DNA of 8,088 bases from Clostridiales bacterium. GTDB taxonomy: Bacteria; Bacillota; Clostridia; Lachnospirales; Lachnospiraceae. Below are positions 1 through 6,629 of the stretch, one piece after another (the stretch's first letter is position 1; each line of letters begins with the position of its first letter). Position numbers and translations under genes: made by a program. The notes below the pieces were generated by a model. It worked only from the letters and a program-made list of their open reading frames with translations, did not search any database and was not told the DNA's origin. The stretch spans positions 6,677 to 14,764 of the forward strand of contig JAHZHG010000029.1 in NCBI GenBank assembly GCA_019420425.1, read 5' to 3'.

Positions 1-347
1 TGATAAAAGGACGCCTGCTTTGCATAATCCGCCGGCAGCGCTGCCCTGTCAACAGAAGGGATATATTCCCCTGCTTTCACCGGCATCAGAAAGCGGCAGC
101 CCAGGTGATGCAGATAATCATAAACGCCAAGCAGCACGCTCCTGTCGTTGTTCCCGGTAACCGTGCCGCCATGCCCGCCGATTTGCACCGCAAAGCCGTC
201 GTTTTCCTGCACTGGCTTGGCCGTTTCCAGCCGGATTTCCCATTCCTCTCCCGGCAGGTCACGCACCATTTTCCCCAGATAGGCGGTCAGCTCTGCCGCT
301 GCAAACGCAATGGTTTCCGATGCGCCCTTTGCGTAAGATACCTTCAT
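1..347 (-). CDS. DUF4838/GH67-N-like protein, N-terminal part (cut by window edge)
   Basis: The first 115 codons are present; the gene runs off the left edge with no stop. The ATG at 347-345 is preceded by AAGGAGA (353-359) at 5 bases, which fixes the start. No signal peptide is visible, so the visible part looks cytoplasmic. The residue 66-97 stretch, with N-N-D-R-S then V-Y-D-Y-L-H-H-L-G-C-R-F and ending E-Y-I-P, resembles the N-terminal accessory domain of alpha-glucuronidases (GH67) and of DUF4838 proteins, where a G-x-x-R-G-x-L-x-G-x-Y-x-F-L---L-G-C-R-W-x-x-P pattern is usual. Proteins with this domain are large and often act on glycosides, but the catalytic part is outside the window, so no activity can be assigned. 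It lies downstream of the binding protein, beyond a strong hairpin, and is probably the next gene of the same operon at a lower level. The family call is made from motif memory and is moderate. Confidence 0.6.
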   Translation of the reverse strand, partial: MKVSYAKGASETIAFAAAELTAYLGKMVRDLPGEEWEIRLETAKPVQENDGFAVQIGGHGGTVTGNNDRSVLLGVYDYLHHLGCRFLMPVKAGEYIPSVDRAALPADYAKQASFY

Positions 348-370
348 CCTTCTCTCCTTCCCCCTGCCGC

Positions 371-413
371 AAAAGACCCTATGGAACAAACTTTTGGCCG
401 CTCCATAGGGTCT
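371..413 (-). terminator. Hairpin between binding protein and DUF4838-like gene; terminator or attenuator
   Basis: A perfect 12-bp inverted repeat (374-385 AGACCCTATGGA with 402-413 TCCATAGGGTCT) encloses a 16-base loop. Read on the minus strand the second arm ends in T and continues with TTT, giving a short T run of four, then GC-rich DNA. This is a plausible but weak intrinsic terminator for the operon. It starts 22 bases after the binding-protein stop and ends 23 bases before the next start codon. That leaves almost no room for a new promoter, so partial read-through or 3'-end protection of the upstream message is more likely than a complete stop. On the plus strand it has no T run. Confidence 0.6.
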
Positions 414-435
414 ATTCCGCTAATTCAGATCACTA

Positions 436-1437
436 TTATTCACCTAATGCTTCTTCCATTAAGTCAAACATTACGTAATCTTCCAGCGGTACCTCGCTTT
501 CCACGTCGCCGCTGTTGATGAACATCTGCTGCTGTCTCTGATAGTAGTCCTGCATCGTTCCGTCCTCGATTCCGCTCTTGATCATGTCTGCGCTGAACCA
601 GGTAGCGTCGCCCGTCTCTACCAGGCAGGCTTCCTTATCCTTTGCGCACTGTTTTGCATACAGGCCTACGGCGTAATCCCAGTTTTCCTCCTGTGAAGCA
701 TATTCCATTGCTTTGTACAGCGCTCGGCTGAAGCGAAGCAGGATATCACGGTTCTCTTCTGCATAGCCCGGTAAGCAGATCCAGCTGGACAGGTTTACGG
801 AATCGGTGGCAAATTCCAGTTCTGTTGCGCCCTCGCAGGTTTCCAGAATCTGGTTGCTGTACGGGTTCCATGCGGTGCAGGCATCTACGGAGCCGGAAGC
901 CATAGCGGCTACCATGTTGGTGGCATCCATTTCGTATGCTTCGATGTCATCCATCGTTAAGCCGGCAGCTGCCAGAGCGCCGTTCAGTGCGGTCTCAGAA
1001 GAGGAACCCGCGCTGTAGGCAACCTTCTTGCCTGCCAGGTTTGCAATGTCGTCTACAGACTCCACTCCGGCTGAGGGAAGCACAATAATTTTATCGGTGC
1101 TGTGTACGGAGCTGGGTGCAAAGATCGTTGCCTGGCCTTTGATACACAGCTTGTGTGCGCCGTGTCCGATGTATGCCAGATCAATGCTTCCGCCTTCCAT
1201 TGCCGCGATCTCAGACGGTCCGTCTGCGAACTCCCAAAGGGTAATCTCCAGGCCCTCTTCCGCAAAGAAGCCCTGATCCATGCCGGTCAGTACGGACCAC
1301 AGGGATGCATAGTTGGGCATGTAAGCTACGTTCAGTTTTACGGTTTCCTGCTCCTCGGCATGGCCGGTTAACGCCATGGACATCGCCATGGTTGCTGCCA
1401 GAGACAGTGCAAAAAACTTTTTCATTTTACCTTTCAT
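436..1437 (-). CDS. ssuA: ABC transporter substrate-binding protein, SsuA/TauA/NMT1-like
   Basis: Extracytoplasmic binding protein of the sulfonate/taurine/nitrate/pyrimidine-precursor importer class, 333 residues with the chosen start. The reading frame is open 18 codons further upstream, but the ATG at 1437 has an AGGAGG (1447-1452) at 9 bases and begins a classic signal peptide (K-K-F-F then a hydrophobic stretch, residues 6-25). The mature part opens with an L-N-V-A-Y-M-P-N strand and continues with D-Q-G-F-F-A-E-E-G-L-E and later A-G-K-K-V-A-Y-S-A-G-S-S, the usual lobe-1 landmarks of the NMT1/SsuA fold. A W-N-P-Y segment is in the hinge region. The ligand cannot be read from the sequence. 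The signal peptide ends L-T-G-H-A-E-E, so the lipobox cysteine expected for a Gram-positive binding protein is missing and cleavage by signal peptidase I after G-H-A is likely. It is the last gene of the transporter set, 56 bases after the ATPase. Confidence 0.88.
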   Translation of the reverse strand: MKGKMKKFFALSLAATMAMSMALTGHAEEQETVKLNVAYMPNYASLWSVLTGMDQGFFAEEGLEITLWEFADGPSEIAAMEGGSIDLAYIGHGAHKLCIKGQATIFAPSSVHSTDKIIVLPSAGVESVDDIANLAGKKVAYSAGSSSETALNGALAAAGLTMDDIEAYEMDATNMVAAMASGSVDACTAWNPYSNQILETCEGATELEFATDSVNLSSWICLPGYAEENRDILLRFSRALYKAMEYASQEENWDYAVGLYAKQCAKDKEACLVETGDATWFSADMIKSGIEDGTMQDYYQRQQQMFINSGDVESEVPLEDYVMFDLMEEALGE

Positions 1438-1446
1438 GATAGAATT

Positions 1447-1452
1447 CCTCCT
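1447..1452 (-). promoter_or_regulatory. Ribosome binding site of the binding-protein gene
   Basis: A perfect AGGAGG read on the minus strand, 9 bases before the ATG at 1437. It rejects the longer in-frame start at 1491, which would add 17 charged residues ahead of the signal peptide. It is among the strongest ribosome sites in the window, fitting the need for more binding protein than permease. Confidence 0.75.
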
Positions 1453-1470
1453 TAATATGTTTTTATTGCA

Positions 1471-1484
1471 ACCGCTTTTGCGGT
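1471..1484 (-). other. Small intercistronic hairpin before the binding-protein gene
   Basis: ACCGC (1471-1475) and GCGGT (1480-1484) form a 5-bp stem with a 4-base loop in the 56-base gap between ATPase and binding-protein genes. On the minus strand no T run follows, so it is not a terminator. It may mark an RNA processing or stabilising point, but it is short enough to be chance. Confidence 0.25.
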
Positions 1485-1493
1485 CAGGCACAT

Positions 1494-2285
1494 TTACTTG
1501 CGGACCTCCAAAAACTCCTGGTAAACCTCGTTCCAGATTTCCGCCTTAAGCTCCAGGAAACGCGGCTCCGACTTGGTTTCCTGCGTCCGGGGATAGGGAA
1601 TGTCGATATCCACAATCCGTTTGATCCGCCCGGGGCGTGCGCTCATGATGATTACCCGCTGGGCCAGGATGATGGCCTCATCCACATCGTGGGTGATGAA
1701 AAAGCACGTTTTCTTTTCCTGCTCCCAGGTGTTTAGCAGCTCGGTCTGCAGCTGCACACGGGTCTGGGCATCCAGTGCCCCGAAAGGCTCATCCAGCAGC
1801 AGCACCTCGGGATTGGCCGCATAGGCGCGGGCGATGGCCACGCGCTGCTTCATGCCGCCGGACAGCTCCTTGGGATAAGCGTGCTCAAAACCCTCCAGGC
1901 CTACTGCCTTGATGTATTTCCGGGCGATCTCCTGCGCCTTATCCTTGGGCACCTTCTTCATCTCCAGGCCGAACATCACGTTTTTGATTACCGTTCTCCA
2001 GGGGAACAGCGCATACTGCTGGAATACCACGCCTCGCTCTACGCCGGTGCCCTCGATCTGTTTTCCGTCCAGGTATACCGCGCCGCTGGTCGGCTCCAGA
2101 AGGCCTGCGATGATGTTTAGCAAAGTAGACTTGCCGCAGCCGGAGGGGCCTACCACACAGATAAACTCGTTTTCCGCAATATCCAGATTAACTCCGTTTA
2201 ACGCCACGGTTTTTCCGTTCCGTCCCGCGTACTCTTTATAAACATTATCGATTTTCAGTTTTGCTAATTTATCTTCTCTTGCCAT
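1494..2285 (-). CDS. ssuB: ABC transporter ATP-binding protein, SsuB/TauB/NrtD-like
   Basis: Cytoplasmic ATPase subunit (263 aa, normal length) that powers the importer encoded with it. All nucleotide-binding motifs are intact: Walker [10 protein letters not shown] (46-54), Q-loop Q-Q-Y-A-L-F-P-W (89-96), ABC signature L-S-G-G-M-K-Q-R (141-148), Walker B V-L-L-L-D-E-P (161-167), D-loop G-A-L-D and switch histidine in I-T-H-D (H199). The L-F-P-W-R stretch after the Q-loop and the S-A-R-P-G-R turn after the H-loop are hallmarks of the nitrate/sulfonate/taurine subfamily. The start overlaps the end of the permease gene by 22 bases, and an AGGAAG-type site lies about 9 bases upstream, so the two are probably translationally coupled. 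The subfamily call is firm; transported substrate is unknown. Confidence 0.95.
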   Translation of the reverse strand: MAREDKLAKLKIDNVYKEYAGRNGKTVALNGVNLDIAENEFICVVGPSGCGKSTLLNIIAGLLEPTSGAVYLDGKQIEGTGVERGVVFQQYALFPWRTVIKNVMFGLEMKKVPKDKAQEIARKYIKAVGLEGFEHAYPKELSGGMKQRVAIARAYAANPEVLLLDEPFGALDAQTRVQLQTELLNTWEQEKKTCFFITHDVDEAIILAQRVIIMSARPGRIKRIVDIDIPYPRTQETKSEPRFLELKAEIWNEVYQEFLEVRK

Positions 2286-3052
2286 CCCGTTAACTTCCTT
2301 TCTATGATATCCACAATCTTCACCAGGATCAGGCCGATGATACCCAGTAAAATGATATACATCAGCATCGGTGCAGATTCAAAGGAGTTGGACAGGGAAC
2401 GGATTCTCATTCCGATACCGGCCTGCGCTCCGGTAGACTCTGCCGCCAGCAGGGTGGTGAGCGCTGCGCCCAGTCCCAGACGAACTGCAGTGATGATAAA
2501 GGGCACCGTTGCCGGGCAGATGATTTTCACAAAGATGTCAAAATCATTTGCGCCCAGGACTCTTGCCGCCTTAATCAGGGTAACGTCAATATTTTTTATT
2601 CCCTGATAGATGGTAATGCTCATGGTCATAAAGGTACAGATCCAGATCAGGATAATCGCCGGCTTCTGGCCTACGCCAAAGGTGATGACCAGAAGAGGCG
2701 CATACGCCAGCGCCGGAATGTTGCGGATAAAGTTAATCCACGGCTCAATGATTTTCTGAACCGGTGCGTACCAGGCCATCAGAAAGGCAATCGGCAGGGC
2801 TGTGACAAATCCAAGGCCAAAGCCTGCGGCTACGCACATTAAGCTGCTCCGGATATCCTTCCAGAAGGCTCCCCTCTCAATCATCGTGCCCACGGCAGGA
2901 ACGACTTTGTCCGCAAAGGGGAAGCTTCTGCTCGTCACCTCACCCTTGGAGAGTATGAACCAGACCAGCAGGGCGGCAGCCAGGGAAATCAGCAGCCAGA
3001 CCTTGTCATTAATCACGACTTTTTTCTTTTTGTTTGATTCCTTATTGCTCAT
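2264..3052 (-). CDS. ssuC: ABC transporter permease, SsuC/TauC-like
   Basis: Membrane subunit (262 aa) of the binding-protein-dependent importer, BPD_transp_1 family. A lysine-rich N-terminus (residues 4-11) precedes a first hydrophobic helix at about 18-36. Further helices are at about 70-92, 113-127, 130-150, 185-205 and 229-249. The cytoplasmic EAA loop that contacts the ATPase is clear as [10 protein letters not shown] (161-170) followed by P-A-T-V-P-F-I (180-186); the usual first E is K here. Sequence style matches SsuC/TauC of sulfonate and taurine importers. It starts 28 bases after the LarA-family gene, with an AAGGAAGG ribosome site, and overlaps the ATPase gene. Only one permease gene is present, so it should act as a homodimer, as is normal for this family. 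Confidence 0.93.
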   Translation of the reverse strand: MSNKESNKKKKVVINDKVWLLISLAAALLVWFILSKGEVTSRSFPFADKVVPAVGTMIERGAFWKDIRSSLMCVAAGFGLGFVTALPIAFLMAWYAPVQKIIEPWINFIRNIPALAYAPLLVITFGVGQKPAIILIWICTFMTMSITIYQGIKNIDVTLIKAARVLGANDFDIFVKIICPATVPFIITAVRLGLGAALTTLLAAESTGAQAGIGMRIRSLSNSFESAPMLMYIILLGIIGLILVKIVDIIERKLTGWQEKIN

Positions 3053-3080
3053 GTTGCACCTTCCTTTTCTCTTCCCTGGC

Positions 3081-4574
3081 TCAGCCGCAGCAGGGGTGTC
3101 CGTGTCCGTCTCTCGTATGGCTGTTCTGGGAAGGATCCTTCATACAGAGATGGACCGCCGCCGTGGTAAAGGTTTTCGGCAGCGCCAGAATGTTCGGGTT
3201 GGGGCCGACGTATTTCTTCATCGCGTCTGCCAGGGCCTCCTCCACCGTAGCTCTGGTCTTTAGGCCCATGCTTCTGGCAATTCCCGGCTCCCTCGCGCCT
3301 ACAATATAGATCGCGCTGGTATGCTCCTCTGCCAGGTGGCCGCAGCTCATCATGGAGAAGCCATGGAAGGGATGGAACGCATTGGCAAAACGGTATTTGC
3401 GGATGTATTCTTCATTGGTTCCGAAGTATTCGCCGTAGCGGTTCATATCCGGCAGGATATTCATGGAATCATGCTGGAACATCTCGTACAGCTCCCGCAG
3501 ATAGGGCCACCGCTCGTCGTGGAACCAGCCGTCGCAGATACTGGGAACGATGAATACACAGTGATCGCTGAGCACACGCTTGTGCCGGATCACCTGCGCG
3601 GATAACGCCTGCATCATCTGGATCGGGTTGGTGCCCATGCCGTCTCCGTAGTGGAAATTGGTGGGCATACCGAATACGACTACATCGTATTTCTTTTCCG
3701 CCCAGTGCACATAGGTACGTTTATCCGCCATCTTCCAGCTGATGGGCTGCATTTCCTTCGCGTATCCGGAGTTGATCTCGATCTGGCGGGATTTGGTATC
3801 CAGAACGGCGTCGCAGCAGAAGAATTTTTTCCCCATCTTTTCTTCCATAAACATGCCGTGGCGGTCGAATTTCTCACGCATTACGCTGCTGGTGGAAACC
3901 GGCACAAAATCCGGCTTGTGCATAACCTCCGGCACGTGGTGGGCGGCAATGCTTCTCCAATGGCTGATGCCGGTTGCACAGTGCTTGTAGCCGCCGGAAT
4001 AGCCCCCGTAGGGATTCCCCTGGGTATGGCCGATCAGAATGGCCACATCTGCGTCAAACACATACTTATTCATAATCACGTGGTCGCCGGCTTCGGTGTA
4101 GCCCAAATCTACCAGGTGATCATAGTCCTCGCTGTCATGGCTGGTGATCTGTCCGTGGGGATAGAACTCGTTAAACAGCTCTTCTCCCAGGATCGTGCGC
4201 ATCTCCTTAACGGTTGCGCGGGGATGCAGGCCGTTGGAGAACAGCAGCAGCACATCCTTTCGTTCCACGCCCACGCTGTACAGCTCATCAAGACAGGCAC
4301 GGATCGCCACCTTCCGGTGTGAGGTGGGCTGATTTCCGCCCTTGACGATGTCCGGAATAACGATGACTACCTTATCCCCCGGTTTGGCCAGCTTGGTCAG
4401 CGTCGGCATCCCGATGGGATTGCGGATGCTGTGCAGGGTAGCCGCATACAGACTGTCCCAGTCCTGGGGCAGACATTCCGGATCCGGAACCGTCTCTCCG
4501 GGAATAAACACGTCTGTCGTATCCGGCAGTTCTGCGCTCATCATGCCATGACCGTACTCAAACTCTAGTTTCAT
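3081..4574 (-). CDS. larA: LarA-family nickel-pincer 2-hydroxyacid racemase/epimerase homolog (DUF2088)
   Basis: A 497-residue member of the lactate racemase LarA family, which inverts the C2 centre of 2-hydroxyacids with a nickel-pincer nucleotide tethered to a lysine. Visible family landmarks are N-G-L-H-P-R-A-T (H117, matching catalytic H108 of Lactiplantibacillus plantarum LarA), G-G-Y-S-G-G-Y-K (K197, matching cofactor-bearing K184) and A-A-H-H (H213, matching nickel ligand H200). Two differences stand out. The residue ten before the lysine, a catalytic His (H174) in LarA, is N187, and the usual D-x-T-R motif reads D-I-V-K (75-78). So the substrate is probably not lactate. The protein is longer than LarA (about 424 aa) and ends in a His/Cys-rich tail (H486, H491, H493, C495, C496). 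No larB, larC or larE cofactor genes are in the window. It lies 39 bases after the isomerase gene, with a GGGAGGAAG ribosome site. Confidence 0.85.
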   Translation of the reverse strand: MKLEFEYGHGMMSAELPDTTDVFIPGETVPDPECLPQDWDSLYAATLHSIRNPIGMPTLTKLAKPGDKVVIVIPDIVKGGNQPTSHRKVAIRACLDELYSVGVERKDVLLLFSNGLHPRATVKEMRTILGEELFNEFYPHGQITSHDSEDYDHLVDLGYTEAGDHVIMNKYVFDADVAILIGHTQGNPYGGYSGGYKHCATGISHWRSIAAHHVPEVMHKPDFVPVSTSSVMREKFDRHGMFMEEKMGKKFFCCDAVLDTKSRQIEINSGYAKEMQPISWKMADKRTYVHWAEKKYDVVVFGMPTNFHYGDGMGTNPIQMMQALSAQVIRHKRVLSDHCVFIVPSICDGWFHDERWPYLRELYEMFQHDSMNILPDMNRYGEYFGTNEEYIRKYRFANAFHPFHGFSMMSCGHLAEEHTSAIYIVGAREPGIARSMGLKTRATVEEALADAMKKYVGPNPNILALPKTFTTAAVHLCMKDPSQNSHTRDGHGHPCCG

Positions 4575-4613
4575 CTTGCTTCCTCCCTTTATGCGAATGG
4601 ATTTTGGTTTCCC

Positions 4614-5450
4614 TTATTTTCCCAGATAAAGACGGATGATCTCCAGATACTCCCCGGGATAGAAGCCGATCTCTCCCTGGAATCTGGTCAGGGCAATCAG
4701 GCCGCCGTCGATCTCTTCAATGGAGGCCAGCATGGCTGCATTGTCTGCCTTCAGCCCGCCTCCGTATACCACATCCATGCCGCCGGTCTGCGCTTTCACA
4801 AAGCGGGCGATCTTGGTGATGTAGTCCTTTCCTGCCGGGGTCTTGCCCGGCCCGATGCTCCACACCGGCTCGTAGGCAATAACCACCCTGGATTTGTCGA
4901 TACCGTCCAGCCCCACGCTCAGCTGCTCGCCCAGCACCTTCTCCCACTGGGGCTGCTCCTCGCTGGTTTCGCCGATACAATAGACCACCTTCAGCCCGGC
5001 GTCAATGGCACATTTAATTTCTTTATTTAATAGCCGGTTTACTGCGGACATATCCGTAACTCCGGCTTCTGCCAGAACGCCCTTTTTATCGTTCCGCTCC
5101 TCGCAGTGGCCGATCAGGGTGGCCTGGCACCCCAGAGCCTTTACGATGGATGCGGGACGGTTGGTGGTGAATGCGCCGAAGTTGCCTCCCACCGCCGTAT
5201 TGTCCCGGTATACGCCCTGGCTGCCCAGCTGTACGGGGCTGCCCTCGCTGCGTGCGGCTGCCGCATTCAGCAGGTGTGCCTCCGGAAGGAACTGAATAAA
5301 CTCTGCCTCCCGGGGATCATATGCCTTCAGGGCCTCCTGGGTACCCTCTACGACTGCCCTTCCCCAGTCCTGCACCGATGCCAGCCGGTTCACTCCGCCA
5401 AGCTCCACCGGTACGTCAAACCGTTTTAAATTCAAATAGATATGCTTCAT
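4614..5450 (-). CDS. Triosephosphate isomerase-family protein with divergent phosphate loops
   Basis: A 278-residue TIM-barrel protein of the triosephosphate isomerase family (usual length about 250), expected to interconvert an aldose and a ketose phosphate in the cytoplasm. The catalytic set is present: N7-x-K9, H115 in I-G-H-C-E, and E194 in Y-E-P-V-W, with flexible loop 6 as S-I-G-P-G-K-T-P-A. However loop 7 is Y-G-G-G-L-K (canonical Y-G-G-S-V) and loop 8 is D-G-G-L-I-A-L-T-R-F (canonical D-G-x-L-V-G-G-A-S-L), so the backbone groups that grip phosphate in normal TIM are changed and an arginine (R256) is introduced. This looks like a paralog for another substrate, comparable in principle to the tetrulose-phosphate isomerases of erythritol pathways. 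It may still be a divergent TIM. AGAGGAGAA lies about 10 bases before the ATG; the kinase gene ends 16 bases upstream. Confidence 0.85.
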   Translation of the reverse strand: MKHIYLNLKRFDVPVELGGVNRLASVQDWGRAVVEGTQEALKAYDPREAEFIQFLPEAHLLNAAAARSEGSPVQLGSQGVYRDNTAVGGNFGAFTTNRPASIVKALGCQATLIGHCEERNDKKGVLAEAGVTDMSAVNRLLNKEIKCAIDAGLKVVYCIGETSEEQPQWEKVLGEQLSVGLDGIDKSRVVIAYEPVWSIGPGKTPAGKDYITKIARFVKAQTGGMDVVYGGGLKADNAAMLASIEEIDGGLIALTRFQGEIGFYPGEYLEIIRLYLGK

Positions 5451-5466
5451 TTTATGTATTCTCCTC

Positions 5467-6626
5467 TTATCTCAGAAACGAAAAATCCGGGAAGTCCCCT
5501 CCCATCAGCGGGTTTGCGTAAGCAAAAAATTCGTCTGCGATCTGGTTCCCGTCAACAATCCACTCCAGCGGGAATTTCTTTTCCGCATTGGCCACTCCGG
5601 ATAACGGGGTCAGAAACAGGCTGCTGGAATACTTCGGGGAACGTAAGGCTTCGATTGCCACCATGGAGCCGCTCTCTCCCTTTAGCGCCGATTCCACCGC
5701 GCACCGGCCGACCGCGTATGCCTCTTCCCTGTCCACCGGGGATACATACGGAATACTTGTTCTGCCCAGAAGCCCCGGCTTTTCCGCCCGGGATTTCAGG
5801 CCCAGCTTCTGGATAATCTGGTCGGATACGTACTGGGCCGTGCCGCCCGGCACCACATGGCCAAAGCCGTCCACAATGCCGGTATCCGCTAGGGGCTTGC
5901 CGTCCAGTCCGCGGATCCCCTCGCTCACCGTCACCAGCAGGCCGTTTCCTTTGGCATAGCAGCGTTCAATATCCGCCAGCATTTCTCTTCGTCCACCGGG
6001 ACCTCCGGAAGGTAGGTCAGCTGCTCGCAGCGGGTCAGCCGTCTGGCCATAGCGCTGGCCGCAGTTACCCAGCCGGCGTTTCTGCCCATCAGCTCCAGCA
6101 CTACCACATGGATCGGCAGCCCGGAAGCATCCAGGGCCAGCTCAGCCGCGCTGACTGCCGCGTATCTTGCCGCACTGCCAAAGCCCGGGCAGTGGTCGGT
6201 GACCTCCAGATCGTTGTCCATGGTTTTCGGGATTCCGATGACCCGGATGTCCAGACCCTCCCGCAGGGCCAGCTCGTTTACCTTATTACAGGTATCCATA
6301 GAGTCATTGCCGCCGTTATAGAAAAATGCGTCTATATGAAATTTCTTTAATGTCTCGATTACGGTGGGGTAATCCGCCTCTCCCAGCTTCCGCCGGCAGG
6401 AGCCGATGGCGGATGCCGGAGTATGGGACAGCTTTTTTATCGTCTCCGCGGGGACGTCGGTCAGGTCGATGAGGTCTCCCTTTAAGATCCCTTCTGCGCC
6501 AAACCGTGCGGCATAGATTTTACCTGCTTTTCCCGATTCCCGCGCCGCCTCTACCACGCCCTGCAGCGAGGTATTAATCACCGCCGTAGGGCCGCCGCCG
6601 TGGGCGACAAGTATATTCATTCCCAT
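5467..6626 (-). pseudogene. pfp: PPi-type 6-phosphofructokinase, split by a one-base frameshift
   Basis: Phosphofructokinase-family enzyme that phosphorylates fructose 6-phosphate or a similar ketose phosphate. The first frame (6626 to about 5982) carries the N-terminal half: H-G-G-G-P-T-A-V-I-N (9-18), G-G-N-D-S (105-109), P-K-T-M-D-N-D (133-139) and M-G-R-N-A-G-W (180-186). The D in G-G-N-D-S and K in P-K-T are marks of the pyrophosphate-dependent type rather than ATP-PFK. After K215 (codon 5984-5982) the homologous sequence moves to another frame, continuing M-L-A-D-I-E-R-C-Y to a TAA at 5467. Adding one A to the AAA at 5982-5984 restores an uninterrupted 386-residue protein, close to the normal length. 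Both halves are otherwise well preserved, so the break is recent or a sequencing error. It begins 3 bases after the aldolase stop; an in-frame ATG at 6620, with AAGGA 6 bases upstream, is an equally good start. Confidence 0.85.
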
Positions 6627-6629
6627 TCC

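Noticed and set aside
105..518. Plus-strand ORF of 137 codons
   Set aside because: It is antisense to the DUF4838-like start, the hairpin and the end of the binding protein, and its protein has no family resemblance; the minus-strand genes explain the region.
1438..1491. Longer N-terminus for the binding protein (start at 1491)
   Set aside because: It would put 18 mostly polar or charged residues before a normal signal peptide and lacks a ribosome site, whereas the ATG at 1437 has a perfect AGGAGG.
3651..4322. Plus-strand ORF of 223 codons
   Set aside because: Fully antisense to the LarA-family gene, whose conserved motifs lie in the same stretch; a shadow ORF due to codon use.
5467..5982. 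Second half of the kinase as an independent gene starting at ATG 5982
   Set aside because: It lacks the N-terminal catalytic half, has no well-spaced ribosome site, and joins the first half exactly when one base is added.
5982..5984. Programmed frameshift in the kinase
   Set aside because: The A run is only three bases long, with no slippery heptamer and no obvious downstream structure; a mutation or sequencing error is simpler.
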